Assembly (NCBI GenBank): GCA_947561585.1
Contig: CANNZV010002486.1
Span: 32,237 to 96,236 of the forward strand
Length of the DNA: 64,000 nt
Source of the DNA: Caprella mutica
Taxonomy: Eukaryota; Arthropoda; Malacostraca; Amphipoda; Caprellidae
Direction of reading: 5' to 3'
Of the stretch, positions 54,480 through 64,000 are shown piece after piece; the stretch's first letter is position 1; every line of letters begins with the position of its first letter. The notes under the pieces are model-generated. The model did no database searches. It saw only the letters and a list, made by a program, of their open reading frames with translations, and was not told where the DNA came from. Both the position numbers and the translations under genes were made by a program.

Positions 54480-55549
54480 TATAAGTAAAATATAAATAAA
54501 AAGCGTTTCATAAGCCGTAATCAGCAAAGGAATGACATTTTTAATCAGAAAGGTGCTTTAAAAAAAACTCCACGGATATTGAAACACTTTTTTCAACCGT
54601 TAAAAATGAATTTCTTCAATAACTTTCAAATCCAATGACATAGAGTGGTAAACTTTTTTTCTGTGATATAACAACACCTATAAAGTAACATATGTAAAAA
54701 TTAGCTTTCTAATATTTTTTTTCCTATTTTTCTCTAGTTCGACCGGACTATAGATATTTCCAGTTTCTGTGAAATTTTCCATTTATTACTTCAATACTGA
54801 TATATGTGTAATTGGGGGCGTTCCGTCCCCCACACACCTCTGCCAGGTCATTAAGAAATCATGAATTGTGCAGTACAACAAATCAAGGCTTATATACACT
54901 GTAATAATAGTCTATAGAAGCCTTGCAACAAACTATAGCTGTGGCTGATACAACAAAGTACATTACGGCTATCTTTGACCAAAATTGGCAAAAAAGCGTG
55001 AAAACGAGCTTTTCAATCTTTCAGTAATATATAGGGAATAAATAACTTCAAACCTTCATATCTCAAAAAGTATTAGCTTCTACAAGAAACGGTTATGATT
55101 TTAGGATTCAAATGGGAAAGATACATGGATATATGGTAATCAAGCACTGTTTTACAAAATAATTCAAGAGCTATGTGACTTTATAAATAAAACCTTATTA
55201 AAAGGAAAGATATTAACAGAAACTTAGTCAATGATAATCAGAATGTATGGAGATGGTTTAGTCTCGGATATAAAAACGTTAGGTACCATCAAAGAAAACG
55301 ATTCCTTTAGAATCTCAAAAACGTTCACTAGATGGCGGCACTTGAGTCTCAATCAATCAAAACATATTTCGCCAGTTTGTGGGTGTGTTCGGTGTGTAAC
55401 TCCTAACTTTGTGAATGTTGTCACAAATTATTATAAGTATGTGTTGTCTATGTGTTAATTATCGAAATGTGATGTAGCTGTGCGATTAATAAAGTTACTA
55501 AGCTATTTATTTTCTTATCAACGAATTGGAGAAGGATTAAACTTGTAAA
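54480..55549. other. Non-coding; putative promoter side of the next gene
   Basis: 54800-54885 is an inverted copy of the repeat at 34680-34770. The rest is AT-rich without a feature; 5' UTR and promoter of the gene starting at 55550 should lie here but no motif is convincing. Confidence 0.4.
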
Positions 55550-55574
55550 ATGTCTACGAAAAGTGAGAAAGAAG
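55550..55574 (+). CDS. Unrecognised gene, coding exon 1
   Basis: ATG then MSTKSEKE plus one base, followed by a consensus donor gtgagt at 55575. It joins in phase to the exon at 59095. The context gtaaaATG has A at -3. Confidence 0.6.
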
Positions 55575-56122
55575 GTGAGTTTATTTTGATCGACTATCAT
55601 CATATAATGTAACTTTATGGGACTGTGACACAATATTCGCTGTTCCATTGAAATTACATCCTATTCTAAACTATAGTTTGAATTTCATTTAGTGAGTAGA
55701 ACGTTATACCTAAGTTATAATATATTGATCTTAGTAGATCATGGTATTATCGTATGAAGTCCACATAGTACCTACTATGATGCAATAGGATTTGTTTTGA
55801 TCTCCTTTCTATTATTATTATCTTAAAACTAGCTAAAAATTTGACATAGATTGACTACCTACATTATATATTATTATCTATATCAATTATAATTTATATA
55901 GGCTATATTGATAGTGATAATGTAGATCATAGATAATGACTAAAATGTAAAAATTATAATGAAACATTGCAAATTTGTAATGCATCAGAAAATGGCTGAG
56001 CTCAAGTGGCTACTAGCTAGTATATGTAAAATGCTTGTGCCTGTGCAGGCTGTGCTTTACCTAAATTACCTGTAACCTAATAGGCTACCCATGTTAAATA
56101 AAATAAATTAAATTAATAAATT

Positions 56123-56388
56123 CCAGTCTGCAGAATATGGGACATTTTTAACATTTTCTGTGCGAACAATCCTTAATTTCTTCCTATATTTACAGGTATT
56201 TTTACTAAGAACAAAAATCCAAAATTGAGGATTTCTTGGAGAACAGTTTACCCAGACTGTAGGAACTGGTAATGTGTTCTCTAAGAAATCCTCTTTTTTG
56301 GCTTTTGTTCTTAGTTAAATTATCAAATTAAGGATGGTTCGCACAGAAAAGGTTAAAAAATAGTAATATCCCATGTTCTGAAGACTGG
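56123..56388. mobile_element. Palindromic MITE of the CCAGTCTGCAG family
   Basis: Two arms of about 115 bp are near-perfect inverted copies: ccagtctgcagaatatggga at the left, matching tcccatgttctgaagactgg at the right. Inner segments aggatttcttggagaaca and tgttctctaagaaatcct also pair. The spacer is about 30 bp. Confidence 0.85.
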
Positions 56389-57501
56389 CAGTTTACCAGT
56401 TCCTGAAGTCTAGTAGTCTACCAAGGCTACCTAAAGGCTATTAGGCTAAATCATATATGTATTTATATTTAACAATGTAGACTATATTTTAATATATATA
56501 AGATGAATATCTTGAATAATGAGGGATTTCATAATTTTCTAAATATGCATTGGTTTATAAATTCTTGTATTGAAATCATTAGCCTTGCCAACTAAATTAT
56601 TCAACAGAATGCTTATATCAGAAGAGTTTAAAAGAAATAGATTTCCATTTTCAACTTTTGTACTAGCAGTTTTTTGTGGTTAAGGATTAATGTCTAAATT
56701 ACTAATGTCTATTAGTTATATTAAATAATAGCAATAAAATGAATAAATGAATTGTATATCTTATCAGACTTGAATTAGTTGAATACAATCTTTACTGCTT
56801 AAATATTATCTAACTAATTCTAAAATAAATATTTTAACAGAAAATTTATATTGGAAACATGTACTTGACCTTTTTGATCAAAATTTTTAACAATCTAAAT
56901 TTGATATATTTCTTTCACATTTCATATTCCTTATGACATTCATAAGCTCCTGTCTTCTAACTCTATGGCATTAGTTTTTTTGACTATTTAATTTGCTGCA
57001 TGCCTGCATCTAAAATAAACTAAATAAATTTATTATTTAATTGCACAAAGATGTGATCATTCAGATTTTCAGAACATTTCAATTTTCTATAAAATTATTA
57101 ACCAAATTAGTCTTATTCCAAACCATTTTAGTCCTAATTGAAGAAAATTTACTTCATTTTTTAAATTTCCTTGGGAAGTTGTAACCAATAGGATCCTCAG
57201 GATTGGAAGGGTTACTGGACATTATAATTCAAATAATATATTTGTTTAGAACCTCTTAATGATGACTATCAGAATATATCTTTTTGTATACAAATTTATA
57301 AAAATGTCATTCATGTGACAAATTTCTCTTAACTTTGTGCTGATAGTTATCCTGGAATCTTGCTTAAAAATTATACACTCTTCATTTATTTATTAAATAA
57401 GTGTAGCTAATAATTACCTAACTATAACATAACATCCTGTCATGACAAGATATAAGTTAGCTGTGTAGTTATATTAAACATACTCATCAATAATTTTGTT
57501 A

Positions 57502-57780
57502 CAGCAAAACCTCATAGTAGACCAGATATTTTATTCATTTTAATTGAAACAAAAAAATTCATACTGTTTCTAAATGTGTTTCCCTTCAAAATTAGTATGT
57601 TAGTCACCAATAATTTGGCATTAAAGTTATCATAAACAAATAGAGCTATCGTAATGTTAGAGTCACTGCTTTACTTTTAGAGAGAATGATTGTTGGTCTA
57701 GTAGGAAATTGCTTAAGTGAGTTTCTTACTAGACCAAACAAACTTGGAATTTAACTCTGGCCTCCTACGAGGTTTTGCTG
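57502..57780. mobile_element. Tc1/mariner-class MITE
   Basis: 279 bp, TA on both sides (57500-57501, 57781-57782), 25-bp terminal inverted repeat CAGCAAAACCTC(A/G)TAG(T/G)AG with few mismatches. The CAGNAAAACCTC start is typical of pogo/Tigger elements. Confidence 0.85.
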
Positions 57781-58470
57781 TATATCTATTATTAAGTTTG
57801 CTATATCTATAATCTATTAATATACATCTTGATTAGCTAGCTGTACCCATCTCTTTTGAGATAAAGAATCATTACATAACTAATAATTTAATTGACAATA
57901 ATTATTTTCTATAGTTAGTGATTCAGCTTATCAGAAATTACTATATGAGTTTTTAAACCATATGCTAATATAATTGATAAGAGCTTATCTACAATCTTAT
58001 CAGTAAAATTGTCTCTTTTTCTCACCCAATGTATGAGAGTATTCATCTAGCTGTTACTATCTGTGCTATCTATTAGATATCAATGAAATGTTTCTAGGAC
58101 TGTATTTAACTTCCTAACCGATGTTAGTAAGAATTGTAGCTATAACTATTGTTATTATTTTGATTTTACTATTAAATTATAAATATCAGCTAAAAGCTAA
58201 TAGTCTAATATTTGTTCTTAAATTTCTAATATTTTCTCTGTTGCCTCTTTATTTCCAAAGTCAATATCTCTATATATTTGAATCTTCCTTTTACTGGATT
58301 TCAATATTCTCACCAGTTCGTAGGGATTCATGTCAATGAGGGAATGTTTCTGAGAAAATCTGTAGCTATGGTTACATTGGTTAGCTTGTTAGTTTCCTTT
58401 TATAAATATTATGAAAGGTTATTAATACAATAATGCAGAGGCACTTTAACTTATCCTGTTAGTAACATCA

Positions 58471-58763
58471 TTTGCGGAAAATTATCCACCATTATTATTT
58501 GCGGAAAATTATCCACCATTATTATTTGCGGAAAATTATCCACCATTATTATTTGCGGAAAATTATTCACCATTATTATTTGCGGAAAATTATCCACCAT
58601 TATTATTTGCGGAAAATTATCCACCATTATTATTTGCGGAAAATTATCCACCATTATTATTTGCGGAAAATTATCCACCATTATTATATGCGGAAAATTA
58701 TCCACCATTATTATTTGCGGAAAATTATCCACCGTTATTATTTGCGGAAAATTATCCACCATA
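58471..58763. repeat. 27-bp minisatellite, about 11 copies
   Basis: Unit ttatttgcggaaaattatcc plus accatta; 27 bp is nine codons, so both strands stay open. In intron 1 of the unrecognised gene. Confidence 0.95.
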
Positions 58764-59094
58764 ACTAGCACTTTATCTAGTGAATTGCCAATGTTAGTTT
58801 GAATAGGCACTCCTCAAGTGCTATCTTTTGACATCCTGTTTTGATTATTAGTTATCTACATATTTGCTTACTGGTTTTAACTCTCATTTCTATTGTGTTG
58901 TTGGTTGGTGTGGTTATTGTGTACTTGTCTGGTCTGTTATTATATTTGCTTGATTGCATAGCATTTATTCTTCAAAGAGTTAACTACACACATAATGACA
59001 TTGATATATGAAGTAACTTGATTTATGGAAACAGTTGGAAACAAACTATTCTTTGACTGATAAATTGTCTTTCACTCGCCTTTTAACTATTGAG

Positions 59095-59499
59095 AGATGA
59101 TGGAAGATGCTAAAGAAGTCGGTATCTCACCATCTGACAAGGGTGATTGCACCTTGAAGAGAAACCGTAAGAGTGAATGGAGTGGATCTGGAACTCTACG
59201 TAGAGTGGGTGGCATCAGACGCAAACTTTCTCAAGGAGCCCATTCTTTCAAGAAAACCTTTGAAGATGGAGCAAAGCACAAGTCTCTAATTCCACAGAAG
59301 CTCAGTGACCATCTCCTGGATTCACTCAACTTCTCCAGAGGCTCAACTCAGTCTCTGCCAAGTGAACTCCAAGAGGCAGATAAAGTGAGTAACTCGGCCC
59401 ATCCCATTCTAGACTCCGAGTGTGCTGAGGAGAATGAGGAGGAGGAGGATCAGTGGATGGCTTTTCTTACTGGTGATGGGAAAATATCTGACATGAGTG
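59095..59499 (+). CDS. Unrecognised gene, coding exon 2
   Basis: Acceptor actattgag at 59094, in phase with exon 1 (codon GAG across the junction). Encodes about 135 residues: an acidic start (MMEDAKEVG), a basic Ser-rich part (TLKRNRKSEWSGSGTLRR, GIRRKLSQGAHSFKKTFEDG), LIPQKLSDHLLDSLNFSRGS, then an acidic tail (ECAEENEEEEDQWMAFL) and GDGKISDM. The donor is ambiguous: gtgggt at 59500 or gtactt at 59504. Codon use and composition look like a real exon. I do not recognise the family; a low-complexity cytoplasmic or nuclear N-terminus is all that can be said. Later exons lie beyond the window. Confidence 0.65.
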
Positions 59500-59631
59500 G
59501 TGGGTACTTATTTATCAAATTTACTATCTAGCAATAGGAATTCAGAATATGAAGCAGAATGTTCTTACATTAGGCATTAGCTATCTCTTCATCTTACAGA
59601 ATATTGAGTGATTTCACTCAATATTTCATTC

Positions 59632-60115
59632 ACCCCCAGAGGCCCTATTCTGAAACTGTCAGTGGTGAATAGAAGAGAAGGGGAGTGGCCCCCCTTGCTC
59701 CCCGAAAAGTTGTAATTTGGATCACGGATTGTCTTTTTTTTCCATTTTCACCATATTTTTTTAATGTTACTTGCAGTTTTAGAGGATAGCGCTAGGGTTA
59801 TGTTCTTCAACTATGAGGGCTTAGATTTTTGTGTTAGGTAGGATTGTATACCATCACTTCTTCATTTTTCTCTATCATCCGTGAGTGCAGTCACCTGTAT
59901 TTTTGTCCCTTTTTGGCACATTCGTTGGTTGGTAATTGACTACATTCAAGAAGTAGTATTTCTGCATCCATGATCTTATCACTGATGGTGTTGGTGACTC
60001 TGTTCATGCTGCCACTTTCTTTTCTGACTGCCTCTTTCAGTCCTTTGTATTAAATTTCCTTTTGATGTCAGTGATGTGGCCCTTGGTTCTGAAGCAGATT
60101 TTATACACCTACTAA
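59632..60115 (+). repeat. SINE-like retroposon, copy D
   Basis: Plus-strand copy of the family: starts cccccagaggccctattctg and ends near acacctactaagt. Diverged from copy B. In intron 2 of the unrecognised gene. Confidence 0.8.
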
Positions 60116-60189
60116 GTTAATTAAATTGCCCCTGTATTAAATTGACAAGTAAGGATTTAAATTTGTAGTTTTATCCAACTTTGAGTGTG

Positions 60190-60925
60190 AAATGTCCTGT
60201 CCTGCTTCTTCAAGTGTCCTGTCCTGCTTCTTCAAGTGTCCTGTCCTGCTTCTTCAAGTGTCCTGTCCTGCTTCTTCAAGTGTCCTGTCCTGCTTCTTCA
60301 AGTGTCCTGTCCTGCTTCTTCAAGTGTCCTGTCCTGCTTCTTCAAGTGTCCTGTCCTGCTTCTTCAAGTGTCCTGTCCTGCTTCTTCAAGTGTCCTGTCC
60401 TGCTTCTTCAAGTGTCCTGTCCTGCTTCTTCAAGTGTCCTGCCCTTCTTCTTCAAGTGTCCTGCCCTTCTTCTTCAAGTGTCCTGCGCTGCTTCTTAAAG
60501 TGTCCTGCCCTGCTTCTTAAAGTGTCCTGCCCTGCTTCTTAAAGTGTCCTGCCCTGCTTCTTAAAGTGTCCTGCCCTGCTTCTTAAAGTGTCCTGTCCTG
60601 CTTCTTCAAGTGTCCTGTCCTGCTTCTTAAAGTGTCCTGTCCTGCTTCTTAAAGTGTCCTGTCCTGCTTCTTCAAGTGTCCTGTCCTGCTTCTTCAAGTG
60701 TCCTGTCCTGCTTCTTCAAGTGTCCTGTCCTGCTTCTTCATGTGTCCTGTCCTGCTTCTTAAAGTGTCCTGTCCTGCTTCTTCATGTGTCCTGTCCTGCT
60801 TCTTCATGTGTCCTGTCCTGCTTCTTCATGTGTCCTGTCCTGCTTCTTCATGTGTCCTGTCCTGCTTCTTCATGTGTCCTGTCCTGCTTCTTCATGTGTC
60901 CTGTCCTGCTTCTTCATGTGTCTTG
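60190..60925. repeat. 22-bp minisatellite, about 33 copies
   Basis: Unit tgtcctgtcctgcttcttca plus ag, with blocks of variants (ttaaag, ttcatg, gcccttcttc) grouped along the array. Confidence 0.95.
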
Positions 60926-60929
60926 TTTC

Positions 60930-61495
60930 ATCCAAATCATCCACCTGGTCCAAATCATTTTGCTACAATGATTCATTGTTTGTTTGTCTGAAAGATCATT
61001 TTATGAATCAAAATGATATATTATTATATATACAAGAGTTTTTTGTTCTCCCATCTATTTAATTGCACTGTTTATAATTATTAAATATTACTTTACATTG
61101 CATTCAATAAATTTCCATTGCATTGCTCAGAACAGCACTCTTATGTTTTACTGTTCAGAATGGTACTCTATGTTGCAATTTGCATTCAGTAGCCTCAATT
61201 AGTGGAGGTCTGAATCCTATCATTTGTTAGTTAACATTCAAAATTACGTATGTGATATTTTTCACTCTTTACCTGTTTTCACAAGTAAATATATAACACA
61301 CCTAAAATTAATTTTTCCCACAACTCTACTAATAAAAATAATTAAAATGTGGCCTACCTTTAGACTTTTTCTAATTGCTCTACAGAATACAGATTTTCTT
61401 AAATCTGTAGTGTTAAATTTATTCGCAGAAATGATGCTTTTAGATCTAGTTTTCCATTATATTTCATGTGTAGGTACTTCTTTGCAGACTATCTA
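60930..61495. other. Intronic unique sequence
   Basis: AT-rich, nothing supported. Confidence 0.4.
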
Positions 61496-61496
61496 A

Positions 61497-62268
61497 TACA
61501 GTAAGGTGTATCTAATACAGTAAGGTGTATCTAATACAGTAAGGTGTATCTAATACAGTAAGGTGTATCTAATACAGTAAGGTGTATCTAATACAGTAAG
61601 GTGTATCTAATACAGTAAGGTGTATCTAATACAGTAAGGTGTATCTTATACAGTAAGGTGTATCTAATACAGTAAGGTGTATCTAATACAGTAAGGTGTA
61701 TCTAATACAGTAAGGTGTATCTAATACAGTAAGGTGTATCTAATACAGTAAGGTGTTTCTAATATAGGAAGGTGTTTCTAATATAGGAAGGTGTTTCTAA
61801 TATAGGAAGGTGTTTCTAATATAGGAAGATGTTTCTAATATAGGAAGATGTTTCTAATACAGGGAGGTGTTTCTAATATAGGAAGGTGTTTCTAATACAG
61901 GAAGGTGTTTCTAATACAGGAAGGTGTTTCTAATATAGGAAGATGTTTCTAATACAGGGAGGTGTTTCTAATATAGGAAGGTGTTTCTAATACAGGAAGG
62001 TGTTTCTAATACAGGGAGGTGTTTCTAATATAGGAAGGTGTTTCTAATACAGGAAGGTGTTTCTAATACAGGAAGGTGTTTCTAATATAGTAAGGTGTTT
62101 CTAATATAGGAAGGTGTTTCTAATATAGGAAGGTGTTTCTAATATAGGAAGATGTTTCTAATATAGGAAGATGTTTCTAATACAGGGAGGTGTTTCTAAT
62201 ATAGGAAGGTGTTTCTAATACAGGAAGGTGTTTCTAATACAGGAAGGTGTTTCTAATATAGGAAGGTG
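61497..62268. repeat. 19-bp minisatellite, about 40 copies, two subfamilies
   Basis: Left third uses taatacagtaaggtgtatc, the rest taatataggaaggtgtttc and taatacaggaaggtgtttc. A block of about 230-300 bp inside the second part appears twice, so the array grew by block duplication. Confidence 0.95.
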
Positions 62269-62399
62269 CATCCCTGTAGAGGGTAACTATTCCCCTCAAT
62301 GTATCTTTCTACCCTCATCTTAATGACTTCCTCTCAGCTAGGATAGCAGAGACTAAATCACCTAGTTATGACTACTAGTGGTGTGAAGAGGGTGATGTT

Positions 62400-62930
62400 A
62401 ACACCTAAATGACTAGTTAGGCACCTGGGTGACTAGTTAGGCACCTGGGTGACTAGTTAGGCACCTGGGTGACTAGTTAGGCACCTGGGTGACTAGTTAG
62501 GTACCTGGGTGACTAGTCATGCACCTGGGTGACTAGTCATGCACCTGGGTGACTAGTTATGCACCTGGGTGACTAGTCATGCACCTGGGTGACTAGTTAT
62601 GCACCTGGGTGACTAGTCATGCACCTGGGCGACTAGTCATGCACCTGGGCGACTAGTCAGGTACCTGGGTGACTAGTCACTAGTCAGGTACCTGGGTGAC
62701 TAGTCACTAGTCAGGTACCTGGGTGACTAGTCACTAGTCAGGTACCTGGGTGACTAGTCACTAGTCAGGTACCTGGGTGACTAGTCACTAGTCAGGGACT
62801 TGAGTGACTAGTGAGGCAGGCACCTGGGTGACTAGTGAGGCAGGCACCTGGGTGACTAGTGAGGCAGGCACCTGGGTGACTAGTGAAGCAACTGGATGAC
62901 TAGTGAGGCACCTTGGTGACTAGACATCAT
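62400..62930. repeat. 20-bp minisatellite with longer variants
   Basis: Unit gactagttaggcacctgggt, changing stepwise to gactagtcatgcacctgggt and then to longer units with a doubled actagtc. Confidence 0.95.
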
Positions 62931-64000
62931 CACAGTGACTCTTTTCTCTGATAGTACATCATCACAGTGACTCTTTTCTCTGATAGTACATCATCCCAGT
63001 GACTCTTTTCTCTGATAGTACATCATCCCAGTGACTTTTCTCTGATAGTACATCATCACAGTAACTCTTTTCTCTGATAGTACATCATCACAGTGACTCT
63101 TTTCTCTGATAGTACATCATCACAGTGACTCTTTTCTCTGATAGTACATCATCCCAGTGACTCTTTTCTCTGATAGTACATCATCCCAGTGACTCTTTTC
63201 TCTGATAGTACATCATCTCAGTGACTCTTTTCTCTGATAGTACATCATCACAGTGACTCTTTTCTCTGGTAGTACATCATCCCAGTGACTCTTTTCTCTG
63301 ATAGTACATCATCCCAGTGACTCTTTTCTCTGATAGTAGATCATCCCAGTGACTCTTTTCTCTGATAGTACATCATCACAGTGACTCTTTTCTCTGATAG
63401 TACATCATCCCAGTGACTCTTTTCTCTGGTAGTACATCATCCCAGTGACTCTTTTCTCTGGTAGTACATCATCACAGTGACTCTTTTCTCTGATAGTACA
63501 TCATCACAGTGACTCTTTTCTCTGATAGTACATCATCACAATGACTCTTTTCTCTGATAGTACATCATCACAGTGACTCTTTTCTCTGGTAGTACATCAT
63601 CCCAGTAACTCTTTTCTCTGATAGTACATCATCACAGTGACTCTTTTCTCTGGTAGTACATCATCACAGTGACTCTTTACTCTGATAGTACATCATCACA
63701 GTGACTCTTTTCTCTGATAGTACATCATCACAGTGACTCTTTTCTCTGATAGTACATCATCCCAGTGACTCTTTTCTCTGATAGACATCATCCCAGTGAC
63801 TCTTTTCTCTGATAGTACATCATCACAGTGACTCTTTTCTCTGATAGTACATCATCACAGTGACTCTTTTCTCTGGTAGTACATCATCACAGTGACTCTT
63901 TTCTCTGGTAGTACATCATCACAGTGACTCTTTTCTCTGGTAGTACATCATCCCAGTGACTCTTTTCTCTGATAGTACATCATCACAGTGACTCTTTTCT
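62930..64000. repeat. 32-bp minisatellite, at least 33 copies
   Basis: Unit agtgactcttttctctgata plus gtacatcatcac; common variants at one C/A position and one G/A position. It runs off the right end of the window. Confidence 0.95.

Larger units (their letters stand above)
55575..59094 (+). other. Intron 1 of the unrecognised gene
   Basis: 3.5 kb, AT-rich; holds the palindrome 56123-56388, the MITE 57502-57780 and the minisatellite 58471-58763. No other coding signal. Confidence 0.55.

Noticed and set aside
58451..58810. Repetitive ORFs on both strands
   Set aside because: The unit is 27 bp, so both strands stay open by periodicity.
60181..60991. Several overlapping cysteine-rich ORFs
   Set aside because: They are the three frames of the 22-bp minisatellite.
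62930..64000. CRISPR-like array
   Set aside because: Units are continuous direct repeats without unique spacers, in a eukaryotic intron.

Overview
This is a stretch of animal (metazoan) nuclear DNA. It has GT-AG spliceosomal introns, a mitochondrial metabolic gene split into 13 exons, I-clade LINEs with an RNase H domain, and mariner, hAT, piggyBac-like and pogo-like DNA transposons. There are no operons, Shine-Dalgarno sites or bacterial genes. It is AT-rich and unusually full of minisatellites. I cannot place it in a phylum from sequence alone; an invertebrate is likely.

Layout. 1-1000: dead DD37D mariner. 1.57-2.91 kb: fold-back element. 4.0-4.96 kb: 30-bp minisatellite. 6.67-13.38 kb: near full-length I-type LINE (minus strand, 11-bp target duplication, one frameshift in ORF2). 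15.38-29.68 kb: complete gene for mitochondrial succinate-semialdehyde dehydrogenase (ALDH5A1 orthologue, minus strand, 522 codons). Its introns hold a hAT element, a 5'-truncated LINE with intact ORF2 inserted inside a 31-bp minisatellite, a 63-bp minisatellite that copies an exon end with its splice donor, and a SINE-like element.

29.9-47 kb is a nest of non-coding mobile elements. It holds a piggyBac-like element with a hAT MITE inside it, and several fold-back elements whose inverted arms are arrays of short tandem repeats flanked by 9-bp target duplications. It also has a probable LTR with a primer-binding site. 47.5-49.8 kb holds fragments of an F-box/leucine-rich gene (minus), interrupted upstream by a TA-flanked pogo-like element. 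52.4-54.5 kb holds another fold-back element beside a decayed cysteine-tailed gene copy. From 55.55 kb to the window end runs an unrecognised plus-strand gene with two visible coding exons; its introns carry at least six minisatellites.

The strongest signal beyond the genes is the set of fold-back elements at 1568-2914, 35098-37601, 35816-36842, 39791-40400 and 42694-46192. They share architecture and 9-bp target duplications, but their arms are built from four unrelated tandem-repeat units. No transposase is visible in any of them. The second is the splice-donor-bearing minisatellite inside the dehydrogenase gene.
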